Positions 15,418 through 30,835 are shown, counted from the first letter of the stretch. The stretch: DNA of 64,000 nucleotides from Methanonatronarchaeum sp. AMET-Sl (GCF_029854155.1 NZ_CP122958.1:1102001-1166000); one strand, 5' to 3'. Program-made: numbers and translations. The notes: generated by a model not told the origin, from the letters alone.

Positions 15418-16391
15418 TTGACCTCCACGCTATCTGGTCTGTAGTCTGGTTTTATTTTGATTTTTGGTGTGTGTTTGACTCCGGCTTTATACATTTTGAG
15501 GCCTGTATGAGCTATCATTGCGCCGTTGTCGCTGAGGAATTCGGGTTTTGGTTTGTATAATTTTGAGTCTCTTTCGTTTGCCATGGTTTCTAGCATTTTT
15601 GTGAGTCTTTGGTTGTGTGCTACTCCTCCGCATAAGAGTACTTCGTTTTTTTCTAGGTGGGCTAGTGCTCTTTCTGTTACTTCTGTTAGCATTGCGAAAC
15701 TTGTTTCTTGTATACTGTAGGCTAGGTTTGTTTTTTTGTTTTTGTTGATTTGGTTTTCTGCAGAAGTTATGAGGCCTGAGAAGGAGAAATCCATTCCTTT
15801 GACGGTGTATGGTAGTTTTATTAATTTATTGCCTTTTTTGGCGAGTTTCTCGATTTCTGGACCTCCTGGATGAGGTATGTCGAGTTTACGCGCGAATTTA
15901 TCTAGTGCGTTACCGATCCCGATATCTAGTGTTTCGCCGAAAACTCTGTACCTATTGCCTCGGTATGCTAGTACCTGTGAGTTTGCTCCACTTACATAAA
16001 GTACTACAGGGTCTTCACACCCGGTGTTCCACCTACCCACTTCTATGTGGGCAATGCAGTGGTTTACGCCTATAATCGGTTTGTTTAGTGATAATGAGAG
16101 GGTTCTAGCTGCTGTTGCTACTACTCTGAGGCATTGTCCCATTCCGGGACCTTGTGAAAAACTAATTAAGTCTATTTCACTTGGATTTAAATCTGCTTTG
16201 TCTATGGCTATTTCTATTGAGTTTGCTATGTTGTCTGCGTGGTGTTGGGAAGCTTCTCTAGGGTGTATACCCCCAGATTTCGGTTGGTATGGTGTTGAAA
16301 CATGTGATAGTACTTTGTTTTCGTCTACAACGCCTATAGATAGGTTCCAGGCAGTTCCCTCTATTCCCAGAGCTTTCATTTCTCTATCCAT
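15408..16391 (-). CDS. kae1: KEOPS complex threonylcarbamoyltransferase Kae1
   Basis: 327 aa ASKHA-fold enzyme that transfers threonylcarbamoyl to A37 of tRNA. The metal-binding pair is in GVNHCIAHIEVGRW (HxxxH), and the nucleotide-binding elements include VLYVSGANSQVLAYRG, DIGIGNALDKFARKL and LLCGGVAHNQRL. The start MDREMKALGIEGTAWNLSIGVVDE is typical; the ATG four codons in is an alternative. An S27ae gene lies about 25 bp upstream in the same direction, the usual archaeal order. Confidence 0.96.
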   Translation of the reverse strand: MDREMKALGIEGTAWNLSIGVVDENKVLSHVSTPYQPKSGGIHPREASQHHADNIANSIEIAIDKADLNPSEIDLISFSQGPGMGQCLRVVATAARTLSLSLNKPIIGVNHCIAHIEVGRWNTGCEDPVVLYVSGANSQVLAYRGNRYRVFGETLDIGIGNALDKFARKLDIPHPGGPEIEKLAKKGNKLIKLPYTVKGMDFSFSGLITSAENQINKNKKTNLAYSIQETSFAMLTEVTERALAHLEKNEVLLCGGVAHNQRLTKMLETMANERDSKLYKPKPEFLSDNGAMIAHTGLKMYKAGVKHTPKIKIKPDYRPDSVEVNWR

Positions 16392-16415
16392 ACCGATAAA
16401 ATGAGTTTCTGTGGG

Positions 16416-16562
16416 TTATTTAAACTCGGTGTACCCACATTTACCGCAAGATAGCCGGTCTTCATGATCGGCTAAATAAACGCCTTTACCACATCTAGGG
16501 CAGTTTTCACGTTTCCTGTTTATTTCATCATCTTTAACTTCATAAATTTCTCTTTTGTTCAA
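16416..16562 (-). CDS. rps27ae: Small ribosomal subunit protein eS31 (S27ae), TTG start
   Basis: 48 aa zinc-ribbon ribosomal protein. It reads [20 protein letters not shown], then [20 protein letters not shown] and KCGYTEFK. The zinc ligands are CPRC and CGKC. The start is TTG, preceded by a strong GGAGG ribosome-binding site (in GGATCGGAGGAATAAAC), and no ATG is available. It starts 2 bp after the S24e stop. Too short for most automated gene tracks. Confidence 0.92.
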   Translation of the reverse strand: MNKREIYEVKDDEINRKRENCPRCGKGVYLADHEDRLSCGKCGYTEFK

Positions 16563-16564
16563 GT

Positions 16565-16879
16565 TTATTCCTCCGATCCTTCTTTAGTTTCTTGTTTTTC
16601 ATTTACATTACGCTCGATGATGTGTTTTTGCTCAATCTCTTTTAAATCGTCCATCCGGGTGTAGAGTTTTGCGTAACCTTCGGTGATTCCCAGACCTGTT
16701 TTTGTTTTCAAACTATCTACTATAAGTAGCGATTTGGTTAGATCTTCTTCAGCTGCAATCTTTGCTTTCACTTCGGATCTGGTTGGTGTTGCATTGCCCA
16801 TGTGATCTATTTTAAACTTTATCTCTTCTCTCTTTACCGCTGGGTTTTCTTTTCTTTCAACGATATCTATTTCCATCAT
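16565..16879 (-). CDS. rps24e: Small ribosomal subunit protein eS24
   Basis: 103-104 aa. Contains the S24e pattern [36 protein letters not shown] and the hallmark [20 protein letters not shown]. The start overlaps the previous gene by 4 bp (ATGA). Both the first and second codons are Met, so the exact start is off by at most one. It is followed at 2 bp by S27ae. Confidence 0.95.
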   Translation of the reverse strand: MMEIDIVERKENPAVKREEIKFKIDHMGNATPTRSEVKAKIAAEEDLTKSLLIVDSLKTKTGLGITEGYAKLYTRMDDLKEIEQKHIIERNVNEKQETKEGSEE

Positions 16880-17394
16880 ATCTCCTCCATCATATCTAAA
16901 TAATTCTTTACTTTATCTTTACAATCTCTATCAACAGTGACAGAAACCAATCCTTCCTTAGGTTGTCCATATAGGATAATATATCCTTCCGGTGCATGAA
17001 GTACCGCAGGAAGTACAGCTAAATCTTCTTCCCCATCAACAGAAATGAGGTAGGGTTCCTCTATATCAAATCCATCTTTAATTGCTTTAACCAACTCGGT
17101 TGTGATGTGGCCAGCTGGATTAGAAACCTCCTTAATTTGATAGCTCCATTGACCAATCTCGTTTTTTATGTCTTGACTTGCTTCTTCCCGCATAACTCGG
17201 CCATCAACAATCGCTAGTGTAGGATAGATTTTCTGTTTAAGAAGGTTGTAGGTTGTTACGTCACCTACAGAAACGATTTCTTTTGAGCTGTAGTCTTCTA
17301 AAACCTTCTCAACCGATTCCTCACCATCTTTAATAAGGGTGCCAAGTGGTTTTTTAAGTTTACTCCGTAACGGTTCCTGCAACCTAAATGTCAA
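16876..17394 (-). CDS. GTP-dependent dephospho-CoA kinase (DUF359)
   Basis: 172 aa. The archaeal DUF359 family was shown to perform the last step of CoA synthesis with GTP. Family motifs here: PLGTLI near the N-terminus, VSVGDVTTYNLLKQKIYPTLAIVDGRVMRE, VSNPAGHITTELVKAI, and ISVDGEEDLAVLPAVLHAPEGYIILYGQPKEGLV. It starts 1 bp after the Spt4 stop and overlaps S24e, so it is embedded in the transcription/translation operon, its usual place in euryarchaea. Confidence 0.93.
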   Translation of the reverse strand: MTFRLQEPLRSKLKKPLGTLIKDGEESVEKVLEDYSSKEIVSVGDVTTYNLLKQKIYPTLAIVDGRVMREEASQDIKNEIGQWSYQIKEVSNPAGHITTELVKAIKDGFDIEEPYLISVDGEEDLAVLPAVLHAPEGYIILYGQPKEGLVSVTVDRDCKDKVKNYLDMMEEI

Positions 17395-17395
17395 A

Positions 17396-17584
17396 TTACC
17401 TTACCTTCAATGCATATTTTCCAGGATGTTCTACATTCAATTTATCAGCGATTTTAGATCGCTTTGGGTCAAGAATAACAACATAACCGGTCCATGACTC
17501 AGTAAGTGAACTAGACCTGCATATAGGGCAGGTATCGCTTTCTTTAACTATTCTATAACAGTTTCGACAAGCAGCGTCTGCCAT
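17396..17584 (-). CDS. spt4: Transcription elongation factor Spt4 (RpoE'')
   Basis: 62 aa zinc-ribbon partner of Spt5, promoting RNA polymerase processivity. The zinc ligands are ACRNCYRIV and TCPICRS, followed by WTGYVVILDPKRSKIADKL, which matches the Spt5-binding beta sheet. Two bases separate it from the rpo7 stop. Confidence 0.95.
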   Translation of the reverse strand: MADAACRNCYRIVKESDTCPICRSSSLTESWTGYVVILDPKRSKIADKLNVEHPGKYALKVR

Positions 17585-17586
17585 AC

Positions 17587-18862
<1,276 letters not shown>

Positions 18863-18951
18863 GATGGACACAATTTCACTTCCCACCCTGCAACACAAAA
18901 CTCCATTTTGACCACAAAAAACTTAATGTTGGTGGTAAACTCGGAATGGAG

Positions 18952-20201
<1,250 letters not shown>

Positions 20202-20329
20202 CTTGAATATTCTATGCGATACTAATCTAAAAACCTTTCCACATAAAACCCCTATTCTAAACCAACAAAACCACACAAAACAAATAACTTAACAAAATAA
20301 CTTAACAAAATCTATCTCACAAACTAAAG

Positions 20330-20372
20330 ACAACCCCTATCCCTAAAGAGAAAGAAGCCTCTAGGCTTGATT
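20330..20372 (-). repeat. Dispersed hairpin repeat, short type (copy R3)
   Basis: On the minus strand it reads AAGCCTAGAGGCTTCTTTCT then CTTTAGGGATAGGGGTTGTC, with the CTTTAGGGA core of the family. AAGCCTAGAGGCTT is a perfect palindrome in front. It sits in the divergent promoter gap between aIF2-gamma and ilvD. Confidence 0.6.
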
Positions 20373-20470
20373 AGGGATAAAACCTTCAAACCGATAAAAC
20401 CAAATAATAAAAACCAGATTTAAATTTACTAAATAATCAAATTCGAAGTTTTTATTCAGGATTGTTACAT

Positions 20471-22114
20471 ATGAGAAGCAACAACGTAAAGAAAGGTCTT
20501 AAAAGAACCCCATCAAGAGCTCTACTAAAAGCAAATGGAGTAACCGATAGCGATATGGATAAACCATTTATTGGAATAGCAAACGCATGGAGTGAGATAG
20601 TGCCAGGACACCTACACCTAAAAGACCTCTCCAAGGCAGTAAAACAAGGAGTTTCAGCCGGTGGAGGCGTACCATTTGAATTCGGCTCAATAGGCATCTG
20701 CGATGGACTCGCAATGGGCCATAGAGGCATGAGATATTCATTACCCTCCAGAGACCTAATAGCCGACTCAATAGAAGCAATGGCAGAAGCACATCAATTC
20801 GATGGCATCGTCCTAATAGCAAGCTGTGACAAAATATTACCAGGAATGTTAATGGGAGCCCTAAGAATCAACATACCAACCATAATGGTTACCGGCGGCC
20901 CCATGCTATCTGAAAAAATGGATAACAAAGACCTAACCCTCATATCAACATTCGAAGGAATAGGAAAATATAAATCAGGCGAAATCAACGAAGAAAAACT
21001 CCAGGAAATGGAGAACAAGGCATGCCCCAGCTGTGGAAGCTGTCAAGGAATGTATACCGCAAACACATTTGCATGCTTAATAGAGACAATGGGGCTTTCA
21101 CTACCAAAATGCGCAACATCCCACGCATGTTCATCAGAAAAAAGACGGATCGCAAAGGAAAGTGGTGAAAAAATAATGGAACTAATCAACCAAGACCTAA
21201 CCATTAAAGATATAGTAACAGAAAAAGCCATCAAAAACGCCATAAAAGTCGACATGATGTTAGGAGGGTCAACAAACACCACACTACACATACCCGCCGT
21301 CGCAGCAGAAGCAGGATACGACATAACCCTCAAAGATTTCGATCAAGCAAGCCAAAACACACCCTATCTAGTATCAATGAAACCTGGAGGCAAACACGTA
21401 ATGACCGACCTCCACAACGCAGGAGGAATACCCGCCCTCATAAAACAATCTAAAAAACTATTAAACAACACAACAACAGTAAGCGGAAAAAAATTATTCG
21501 AAAACACCGAAACAACCCATGTAAACAACGAAATAATCAAACCACTTAAAAACCCATTGAGAAAAACAGGCGGAATAACCGTATTACAAGGAAACATAGC
21601 CCCACGTGGATCTGTTTTAAAAGTAAGTGCAGTTGACCCAGAAATGTACAACTTCACAGGCACCGCAAAAATATACGAAAACGAAGACGAAGCTGTAGAC
21701 GCAATACTCGATGGCGAAATAAAAAAAGGAGACGTAGTGATAATAAGATACGAAGGACCAAAAGGAGGGCCAGGAATGCCAGAAATGCTTGCACCAACAT
21801 CCGCATTAACAGGAATGGGACTAGAAAAATCAGTAGCACTACTAACAGATGGAAGGTTCAGCGGTGGAACCAGAGGCCCATGCATAGGACACATCTCACC
21901 AGAAGCAGCAGACGGAGGACCAATAGCATACCTAAAAAACGGCGACCAAATAGAAATCAACATACCTAAAGGCGAAATAAACGCCAAACTCACACAAAAA
22001 CAACTAACAAAAAGAAAAAAAGAAACAAAAATCAAAAAAACAAACGAAAAAGGCTTATTAGGCCGTTACAGCAGACTTGCAGAATCACCAGACAAAGGCG
22101 GACGAATAACATAA
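20471..22114 (+). CDS. ilvD: Dihydroxy-acid dehydratase
   Basis: Iron-sulfur dehydratase that makes 2-oxoisovalerate and 2-oxo-3-methylvalerate in branched-chain synthesis. 547 aa from the ATG at 20471; a TTG three codons earlier is possible. Cluster ligands and active-site motifs: [32 protein letters not shown], and [36 protein letters not shown]-like element lies about 55 bp upstream. It serves the same pathway as ilvB/cimA at the window start but is expressed separately. Codons are strongly A/C-ending. Confidence 0.96.
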   Translation: MRSNNVKKGLKRTPSRALLKANGVTDSDMDKPFIGIANAWSEIVPGHLHLKDLSKAVKQGVSAGGGVPFEFGSIGICDGLAMGHRGMRYSLPSRDLIADSIEAMAEAHQFDGIVLIASCDKILPGMLMGALRINIPTIMVTGGPMLSEKMDNKDLTLISTFEGIGKYKSGEINEEKLQEMENKACPSCGSCQGMYTANTFACLIETMGLSLPKCATSHACSSEKRRIAKESGEKIMELINQDLTIKDIVTEKAIKNAIKVDMMLGGSTNTTLHIPAVAAEAGYDITLKDFDQASQNTPYLVSMKPGGKHVMTDLHNAGGIPALIKQSKKLLNNTTTVSGKKLFENTETTHVNNEIIKPLKNPLRKTGGITVLQGNIAPRGSVLKVSAVDPEMYNFTGTAKIYENEDEAVDAILDGEIKKGDVVIIRYEGPKGGPGMPEMLAPTSALTGMGLEKSVALLTDGRFSGGTRGPCIGHISPEAADGGPIAYLKNGDQIEINIPKGEINAKLTQKQLTKRKKETKIKKTNEKGLLGRYSRLAESPDKGGRIT

Positions 22115-22140
22115 AAAGGGAGATAAAAAAGGTGTTTTAA

Positions 22141-22989
22141 ATGGAAGAGAAATCAAAACACGTACTTGAATTACTAGGTATGACCAGGGTAGTAGTTGAA
22201 AACGGAGAGATAACCAAAGTAGAAGGAGGAGAAATTGACTACTGTCCATTATGGCATAAAATGCATGGAGTTGAAAAACTAAGCGAAGGAGCAAGATGGC
22301 AAGTTAAAAGATTAATGGAAGAAATCGGGTTCTGCACCGAAAACCGCCAAATAGAGATGGAAGAAAGAATAGTAACATTCGGAACATCAGAAACCATAAT
22401 GACAGGTCTAGAAAACAACGAGATAGATATATCAATAACAGTTTGCGATGGAGCAGGTACAGTAATCACATCAAACCCAAAAGTAGTTCAAGGAATAGGA
22501 GGCCGGTTAAGCGGCATAAGCCATACAACACCAAACCCAAAAGTAATCAAAAAACTCAGAGAAAAAAACGCCGAAGTTCTAAACCAACCAAGAATAGACC
22601 AACCAGCCGGACTTAAAAAAGCATTAAAAAAAGGATATAAAAAACCAGCAATAACAGTAAGCACTCCAGAAGACGCAGTAAAATGCCGGAAAATAAGTAA
22701 AGAAGCTATAATATTCGGAGTACACCTCACAGGCGTAAACAAAAAACAAGCAAAAAAACTCGTAGAAACCTGTGACGTATTATCAGGATGCGCATCAAAA
22801 ACAATAAGAAAAACAGCAGGAGAAAAAGCATTACTCCAAGCAGGAAGATCCATCCCAATATTCGCCCTAACAAAAAAAGGAAGAAACCTAACACTAGACC
22901 AAGCCAAAAAAGTACCAGGCCAAATCTACATAACACAAAAAAACCTACCCCACCTAAAAGACGGAAACCCACCAAAACCCCTAAAATAA
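22141..22989 (+). CDS. Methanogenesis marker protein 8 (DUF2099)
   Basis: 282 aa protein of a family nearly confined to methanogens and relatives; biochemical role not established to my knowledge. Family features visible: [20 protein letters not shown] near the start, [17 protein letters not shown], and [18 protein letters not shown] Cys-rich middle follows ([26 protein letters not shown]). Several conserved cysteines suggest metal or thiol chemistry, but this is inference. It starts 27 bp after ilvD with GGTG upstream, so it is probably co-transcribed with ilvD. It is one of the best methanogen markers in the window. Confidence 0.88.
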   Translation: MEEKSKHVLELLGMTRVVVENGEITKVEGGEIDYCPLWHKMHGVEKLSEGARWQVKRLMEEIGFCTENRQIEMEERIVTFGTSETIMTGLENNEIDISITVCDGAGTVITSNPKVVQGIGGRLSGISHTTPNPKVIKKLREKNAEVLNQPRIDQPAGLKKALKKGYKKPAITVSTPEDAVKCRKISKEAIIFGVHLTGVNKKQAKKLVETCDVLSGCASKTIRKTAGEKALLQAGRSIPIFALTKKGRNLTLDQAKKVPGQIYITQKNLPHLKDGNPPKPLK

Positions 22990-23041
22990 AAAAAAGAATC
23001 TGAGTTCTTACGGAAGTTCTTACGAAAACTATCAATCAAAT

Positions 23042-23254
23042 TCAAGTCTTCTCATCTTTAGGGATTGGTTCATCCGGCTTAACACCATAATAATCATATC
23101 TAGCCTGACCAAAAGGACAACCCTCATCACCTGTAATTCTTAACTCTATACCCTGAATCCATTCAAAAAAACTATAACCTGCTCTAGCAGGCCTACATAC
23201 CGGACAGTACTTTTCACAAAAAACAGGTTCTTTTTTATTACTCAACAAAAACAC
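23042..23254 (-). CDS. Small Cys-rich protein of unknown function
   Basis: 70 aa. The motif CEKYCPVCRPARAG (Cx3Cx2C) is followed by an aromatic helix FFEWIQGIELRITGDEG and then CPFGQARYDYYGVKPDEPIP. The four cysteines look like a metal or Fe-S site, and the PDEPIP tail is proline-rich. I recall similar short proteins in methanogens but cannot name the family. It is convergent with marker protein 8, whose stop is 52 bp away. Function unknown. Confidence 0.65.
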   Translation of the reverse strand: MFLLSNKKEPVFCEKYCPVCRPARAGYSFFEWIQGIELRITGDEGCPFGQARYDYYGVKPDEPIPKDEKT

Positions 23255-23521
23255 CTATTTAATGATAACAAACCTATTATTTAAAAAATAAACCCATCAA
23301 ATTAATTTCTAATCATTTAAAAACCAAAAAACCAAAAAATGTAATTATAAAAAACAATAGATATTTCTCTTTTTTAGAAAAACTGTAATTTATTTAGAAT
23401 TAATTATTTTCAATTGAGGCCATCTTAAAGATATTTTATCAGAAAAAAGGTATTGATAACTCCCTAAATGCAAAAGTCTTAAATATGATTAATTAAATAT
23501 ACTTTGAATTAGTGGGGAAAC

Positions 23522-24076
<555 letters not shown>

Positions 24077-24105
24077 TATATCAGTAAAACTAAAACAAAG
24101 CGGAT

Positions 24106-24140
24106 TGTGGGTTTGAATAACCCACAAAAAATTTTTTTAT
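24106..24140 (+). terminator. Intrinsic-type terminator after the membrane protein gene
   Basis: TGTGGG...CCCACA hairpin (24106-24126) followed by A6T7. Confidence 0.7.
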
Positions 24141-24324
24141 TTACTTTTTTTTTTAAATCAAATCAATATTTTTTAAAAACTGATTTTAAGTAATTTATTT
24201 ACTTTTAAAAAAAACTAACTGGATGTATAAACTGTTTTTTATTCTGTTTAATGTATGTTTTGGGTTTATTTTTTTGGTTAAAAGTAATGTTGATTTAAGT
24301 TTATTTTGTATTTTGGTTTTGTTT

Positions 24325-25464
<1,140 letters not shown>

Positions 25465-25476
25465 GATAACGGTTTT

Positions 25477-27771
25477 TTATGATTCAAGTTTTCTAGTTAT
25501 CCATCTTGTTAGACCTGAAATCTTTATTTTGATTTTTGTTGTTGTTTTAGGTCTTCTTGATTTTTTTTCTTGAACTATTAGGATTGATGTATCTGTTTTG
25601 TCCGCTACTTCATTGGGTATTGTTCCAAATAGAAAGCCTTTTAAAGCTGATTCTTGACTAGCTGACATTACTACTAAATCGAATTTTTTTGATTCAGAAA
25701 TTAATGCCTTTGACACGTCTTTGTCTTTAATTATTCTTGAGGTTGATTCTACTTCTATTCGTTTTTCTGACCTTTCTTGGAATTTCTGGATTTTCTCTAT
25801 TTCTTTTGATGATGCTCTTGGGTCGATTACTCTTAATAACTCTATAAAGCCGTCTCCTTTACTTGCTATTGCTGAAGCCAGATCAAGGGTTAACCCTATT
25901 TTGGATGATAATCGGGTTGGAAGCAATATTTTGTTGTGTTTATTTGGCATAAATCCACGATCTTTGAATATAGCTACATCACAATCCGCGTTATGCAAAA
26001 TGTAGTCTATTGAACTTCCTAGTAATTCACTGTGGCTAAATTCTTCAAGCCATTCCACTAAAATCATGTCTGCATCTTCTTTTTCAGCTAGATCTATTAC
26101 TGTATTTTTGTAGCTATGGGTGTAAACAATATGTTCTTCTTCCATTATGTCGTATTCAGCGTTTTCTTCAATAATGTTTAAAACAGCATCTTCAAGCATT
26201 TCGCGTTTCTTGGCGTACCTATCTTTGTATGCGTATAATGGTGTTTGATCGGGTATTTCAAGGATTATCGCTGGGATTATTTTTCCACGTTTGTCTTCTG
26301 CAACTTCCATTCCAATTTTAATGAGATTTTCTAGGTGTTTGATATCTGTGATTGGAACTAAAACTCGATAGTCATCTAAATCATCAGGGACTTCATCAAA
26401 ATTATCAAGTGCTTTACTAGCTTTTCTCTGAGTTATAGCACCTCTTACTTCACTTTCATCTCTAACCCCATCTTTCACGAAATAATACCAAACTAGACCT
26501 AGAAAGATAACTAGAAAAGCGAACACAATCGGCATTAATTCTCCCATACTAAACAACATTACAAAAGAACCTACAAAACCAATAGCTGGAAGATAAGGAT
26601 AAAATGGAGCTTTAAATTTAGGTTCATACCAATCAGTTTCTGCTTCTCTTAAAACAATCAATGAAAGATTAACAAAAGCGAAAACAAGTATATTGAGAGC
26701 ACTGGTCATTTCAGCTAGTCTCTGCACCGGGAAAATCAAGAGCATTATTGTCAATACTATTCCGCTTAAAACTATAGCTGTGATTGGAGTTTTAAACCTA
26801 CCATCAATTTTGGTTAACCACTCTGGCATCAAACCATCTTTAGCCATAGCAAAGGGATAACGTGCTGAAGACATTAAAGAAGCATTACCCGTAGATAATG
26901 TAGCAAAAACACCAGCCAAAACCATTATAGTAACACCAACAGACCCTAAAAAAGACTCAGCCACATCCAAAATAGGAGTAGTAGATTCAGCAAGTTCTTC
27001 ATACGGATAAGCACCGACAACAACAATCATAATCAACGAATAAAGTAAAATTACAAACAAAATAGAACCAATAATCGCTCTCGGAAGGTTTTTACCTGGA
27101 TCCTTCACCTCCTCAGCGATAGCACTCGCCTCAGCAATCCCAACATAAGAAACAAAAACAAATCCCGCTGTAGCCAAAGTCTGACTCACACCGGTATCAA
27201 CCCAAACAAACTGATCGATACTAACATGACCCATACCTAAAAAAATAAAGAAAAAAAGCAGTATAGTCAAAAACAACAACATTAGATTTTGAATTCCACC
27301 AGAACTCTTAACACCAACAATGTTAATCGCAATAAACAAAACAGAAGCAACAACAGCTAAAGTTAATTCATTAACAGCTATTAAAGCAGCCAGATAACCA
27401 CCAAAACCAACAAAAGCAAAAGAACCTTTAATCAAAAGACCCAGCCAAGTTGCAATACCCACAGAACTACCCACAGCCGACCCTAAAGACCTCTTCATAA
27501 ACACATAAGTACCACCAGCTTTAGGAATAGCAGTCGCCATCTCAGAAATACAGAAAGCAGTAATCAAAGCAAGAACACCAGAAAGAATAAAAGAAATTAT
27601 AGAACCTGGACCAGCCATCGCCGCAGCCATACCTGGTAAAACAAAGATACCAGCACCAACCATAGTCCCAACACTAATAGAAAAAACCGAAAGAAAACCC
27701 ATGTTCCGCTCCAACTCAACAACCCGGTCAGAACCTCCATCACCAACTTTCGATATAACTAAACCCTCCAT
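25477..27771 (-). CDS. APC-family amino acid permease fused to universal-stress domains (copy 1)
   Basis: 764 aa. The N-terminal ~430 residues hold about 12 membrane segments of an APC transporter, with the substrate-site motif [19 protein letters not shown] in TM1 and [17 protein letters not shown]. The C-terminal ~300 residues are two universal-stress-protein-like domains (first from [18 protein letters not shown], second from [26 protein letters not shown], ending [18 protein letters not shown]). The USP half probably binds nucleotide and regulates transport. A second permease of the same architecture is at 36178-38424. Substrate unknown. Confidence 0.88.
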   Translation of the reverse strand: MEGLVISKVGDGGSDRVVELERNMGFLSVFSISVGTMVGAGIFVLPGMAAAMAGPGSIISFILSGVLALITAFCISEMATAIPKAGGTYVFMKRSLGSAVGSSVGIATWLGLLIKGSFAFVGFGGYLAALIAVNELTLAVVASVLFIAINIVGVKSSGGIQNLMLLFLTILLFFFIFLGMGHVSIDQFVWVDTGVSQTLATAGFVFVSYVGIAEASAIAEEVKDPGKNLPRAIIGSILFVILLYSLIMIVVVGAYPYEELAESTTPILDVAESFLGSVGVTIMVLAGVFATLSTGNASLMSSARYPFAMAKDGLMPEWLTKIDGRFKTPITAIVLSGIVLTIMLLIFPVQRLAEMTSALNILVFAFVNLSLIVLREAETDWYEPKFKAPFYPYLPAIGFVGSFVMLFSMGELMPIVFAFLVIFLGLVWYYFVKDGVRDESEVRGAITQRKASKALDNFDEVPDDLDDYRVLVPITDIKHLENLIKIGMEVAEDKRGKIIPAIILEIPDQTPLYAYKDRYAKKREMLEDAVLNIIEENAEYDIMEEEHIVYTHSYKNTVIDLAEKEDADMILVEWLEEFSHSELLGSSIDYILHNADCDVAIFKDRGFMPNKHNKILLPTRLSSKIGLTLDLASAIASKGDGFIELLRVIDPRASSKEIEKIQKFQERSEKRIEVESTSRIIKDKDVSKALISESKKFDLVVMSASQESALKGFLFGTIPNEVADKTDTSILIVQEKKSRRPKTTTKIKIKISGLTRWITRKLES

Positions 27772-28339
27772 TAAACAAAAATCTAAAACTCAGAAATTTT
27801 ACGATTAACCATTAAACAAACAACCAAAAAACCTTTTCCCCAAATATACTAAAACCTAACACCAAAACCCGTTAGAAACAAAACAATAAACAAAAAAAAC
27901 GACAAAAAACATCGATTAAACTATTTTTCTGAATACAAATCCCAAAAACATAATATTAATTTAAAACCTATTCATTGGAGCAATTCACATTGAATACAAG
28001 AAATGAAAAACAAAAAACAAAGATAATTTCTAAAAAAAACACAGAGAAATCCATTAGAAACCCAAAAGAAATATCTAAAATATTTTTCTACGATAACTGA
28101 AATCAGATAACCAATTAAGAAATAAATCCAAATAAACTATTAAAAACTGTTAAATATGTCCGACTTGAAATAATTAAATTACTAAAAAATCCCAAATCAA
28201 AATACAGTCAATTCATTAAAACAGCAATTATCTAAAAAACATATTTAGAAATTAAAAAACCCTAAATCACCTTCATAACTCTTGAGATATCTATAAATAG
28301 ATAATCAATTTCAACTTAAAAAGGCCTCGGTTTGAAACA
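27772..28339. other. Long A+T-rich divergent intergenic region
   Basis: No credible gene was found in 568 bp. It separates the minus-strand permease from the plus-strand 28340 gene, so both promoters must lie here. TATCTATAAATAGAT at about 28288-28302 is a good TATA candidate for the 28340 gene. The rest is poly-A/T-rich with no repeat I could recognise. Confidence 0.55.
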
Positions 28340-28954
28340 ATGAATCGGTATAGAAAACATCTAAAAATACAGCAATCTGAGGTAACAAACCTCGGTTTAT
28401 ACAATCTATATAAAAAAATCCGAAAAAAAGCAGATGTTAATATATACGAGATGAACCTCTCAAAAAACAACAACACCATCGTTACAACTCCAGGGAAGAT
28501 AGAACTTAGATTCTGTCCAGAACTCAGTTGGGAATCAATAGCAAGGACCTTAAGCATCATAAGCGAAATTGATAACAACGCTCACCACGAAATCACCGTT
28601 GAAATGAAATACGATGAAATCGAGCGTTATGAAAAAGAAGGATATGTCCTAGTTTCATACGGCAAAATAGAAGGAGATAGATATCGAGTAATATTCGAAA
28701 TCCCTTTTTCAAGAACATCAGCTTTAAAAAAATTCGCCTTATCCATATACAACTCAAAACAACATGAAGTTAAAGATGTAGTGTGGAACGGCGGAAACAA
28801 AAGAATCTCAACCCTCTATGAAGAACTAAACAAATTCAACTGGAAAATAGATAAACTACAGTTAATGGGGGAAAAAGACATAAGAATCGAGTTTACAGAA
28901 TCTAAACAAACAAAAAAAGAAATAGATAAAATAATCGAAAAAAAAATAACATAA
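28340..28954 (+). CDS. Uncharacterised protein upstream of hexuloisomerase
   Basis: 204 aa, soluble, no membrane segment. It contains CPELSWESIARTLSIISEIDNN and two similar beta-rich stretches (HHEITVEMKYDEIERYEKEGYVLV and KIEGDRYRVIFEIPF), suggesting an alpha/beta fold. It ends in a lysine-rich helix. I do not recognise the family. The 3-hexulose-6-phosphate isomerase gene starts about 30 bp after its stop, so the two are probably co-transcribed. A regulatory or metabolic link is conceivable but unproved. Confidence 0.65.
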   Translation: MNRYRKHLKIQQSEVTNLGLYNLYKKIRKKADVNIYEMNLSKNNNTIVTTPGKIELRFCPELSWESIARTLSIISEIDNNAHHEITVEMKYDEIERYEKEGYVLVSYGKIEGDRYRVIFEIPFSRTSALKKFALSIYNSKQHEVKDVVWNGGNKRISTLYEELNKFNWKIDKLQLMGEKDIRIEFTESKQTKKEIDKIIEKKIT

Positions 28955-28984
28955 AACCCAATTTTTAATTCAGGAGTGTATAAA

Positions 28985-29545
28985 GTGAGCAAAATAACAA
29001 AAAACTCTATGAAAGTAATAGGAAAACACCTACGAGAAGTTGGAGAAGAAATTGATGAAGAATCAATAGATAAAGCAGTTCAAGAAATAATCAATGCAAA
29101 CAAAATCTTCGTTGTTGGTGCAGGAAGATCCGGCTTAGCAGCAAAAATGTTCGCAATGCGACTAATGCACCTAGGTCTAAATGTATACGTAGTCGGCGAA
29201 ACAATAAATCCCGCACTTGAAAAAAACGACCTAGTAATCGCAATAACAGGATCAGGAGAAACATCATCAACAATAGAAGTATCAAAAACAACGAAAGAAT
29301 TTGGAGCAAGACTTGTCTCAATAACAAGCTCACCAAACTCAACCATATCAAAACTATCAGACGACTCAATAATCGTTAGAGACGAATTCTCAAACAAAAA
29401 ACTAACCCAAAAAGAAATAGCACCACTAGGAACCCTCTTCGAACTAACAGCAGCAGTATTAATGGACTCAATAATCTCAGAACTAATGCACGTATTGGAA
29501 AAAGACGAAGAAGACCTATCCAACAAACACGCAACACTAGAATAA
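28985..29545 (+). CDS. hxlB: 6-phospho-3-hexuloisomerase (PHI)
   Basis: SIS-domain isomerase interconverting fructose-6-phosphate and arabino-3-hexulose-6-phosphate. In archaea it supplies ribulose-5-phosphate through the reverse ribulose monophosphate route. Motifs: [33 protein letters not shown] and [16 protein letters not shown]. The GTG at 28985 is preferred over the GTG at 28976 because AGGAG lies 8 bases before it. The partner HPS gene is not in the window. Aminotransferase follows 35 bp later. Confidence 0.92.
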   Translation: MSKITKNSMKVIGKHLREVGEEIDEESIDKAVQEIINANKIFVVGAGRSGLAAKMFAMRLMHLGLNVYVVGETINPALEKNDLVIAITGSGETSSTIEVSKTTKEFGARLVSITSSPNSTISKLSDDSIIVRDEFSNKKLTQKEIAPLGTLFELTAAVLMDSIISELMHVLEKDEEDLSNKHATLE

Positions 29546-29580
29546 AAACAAAAACCAAAAAAACAAGCAAAACAAAAAAA

Positions 29581-30702
29581 ATGAAGCAATTTTCTGACAG
29601 GGTAAAAAGACTTCAGCCATCAGGCATACGCGACCTATTCGATCAGGTAGGTCCAGAAACAGCAAACCTTGGCATCGGTGAACCAGACTACAAAACACCT
29701 AACTACATAAAAAAAGCCGGAAAAAAAGCGATAGACAATGGCTATACAACCTACACACCTAACAAAGGCCTACCAGAACTTAGAAATGCAATAACAAAAT
29801 ACCTATCAAAATACAAAGTGCAAACCAACCCCGATCAAATAATTGTGACCTCAGGAGCAAGTGAAGCTCTCCATCTAGCTGCACAGACCTACATAAATAA
29901 CGGCGACGAAGTATTAATACCAGACCCTGGCTTTGTTTCATACCGCCCTTTAACAATTATCGCTGGAGGAAATCCCAAACCCCTCCCACTTAAACCAGAA
30001 GACGAATTCAAAATAAATCCCGAAATATTTAAAGAAAAAATAACACCAAACACAACAGTACTATTTCTAAACTCTCCATCAAACCCAACCGGAGCAATAA
30101 ACAACCCTAAAGAAACAAAAGCAATAACCGAAATAGCAGAAGACAACAACATTAAAATAATTTCTGACGAAGTATACTCCGAAATAATATATGAAGGCAA
30201 ACACACAAGTCCAGCACAATACAACCCAAATATAACTACAATCAACGGAATGTCAAAGACATTCGCAATGACAGGCTGGAGAATCGGATATATAACAGCA
30301 CCCAAACAAGACATAGACCAAATGCTAAAAATCCATCAATACATACAAGCATGCGCACCATCAATATCCCAAAAAGCCGCAACAACAGCATTAAAAACAG
30401 ACAACCAGTTTATAGAGAAAACCGTAAAAAAACTACGAGAAAAAAGAAACCTCCTAATAAACGGACTAAAAAACACCGAAATAAAAATAAAAAAACCAGA
30501 AGGAAGTTTCTACGCCTACCCAGAAATATCCAAAAAAGGAACAGACAAACAAGTAATCAAAAAACTCATAAAAAACAACGTAATCGCAGTACCAGGAAGA
30601 ACATTCGGATCCCAAAAAACAAACCAAAACCACATAAGAATCTCATTCTCAACAAAAAAAGAAGACATAAAAAAATTCATCAAAGAAATAAAGAAAATCT
30701 AA
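29581..30702 (+). CDS. Class I/II pyridoxal-phosphate aminotransferase (aspartate aminotransferase-like)
   Basis: 373 aa. The PLP lysine is in [17 protein letters not shown]; other fold-type I landmarks are [44 protein letters not shown] and the C-terminal Arg of [12 protein letters not shown]. It resembles archaeal AspC/AlaT; amino-acid specificity is not decided by the sequence. Probably co-transcribed with hxlB. Very A-rich codons toward the end. Confidence 0.92.
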   Translation: MKQFSDRVKRLQPSGIRDLFDQVGPETANLGIGEPDYKTPNYIKKAGKKAIDNGYTTYTPNKGLPELRNAITKYLSKYKVQTNPDQIIVTSGASEALHLAAQTYINNGDEVLIPDPGFVSYRPLTIIAGGNPKPLPLKPEDEFKINPEIFKEKITPNTTVLFLNSPSNPTGAINNPKETKAITEIAEDNNIKIISDEVYSEIIYEGKHTSPAQYNPNITTINGMSKTFAMTGWRIGYITAPKQDIDQMLKIHQYIQACAPSISQKAATTALKTDNQFIEKTVKKLREKRNLLINGLKNTEIKIKKPEGSFYAYPEISKKGTDKQVIKKLIKNNVIAVPGRTFGSQKTNQNHIRISFSTKKEDIKKFIKEIKKI

Positions 30703-30762
30703 ACCCCATTTTTCTTAAATAATAATTCAACAACAAACAATAGAAATAGATGTTAATAGTGA

Positions 30763-30835
<73 letters not shown>

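Noticed and set aside
21364..22035. 223-residue minus-strand frame
   Set aside because: It is antisense to ilvD, whose catalytic motifs are intact.
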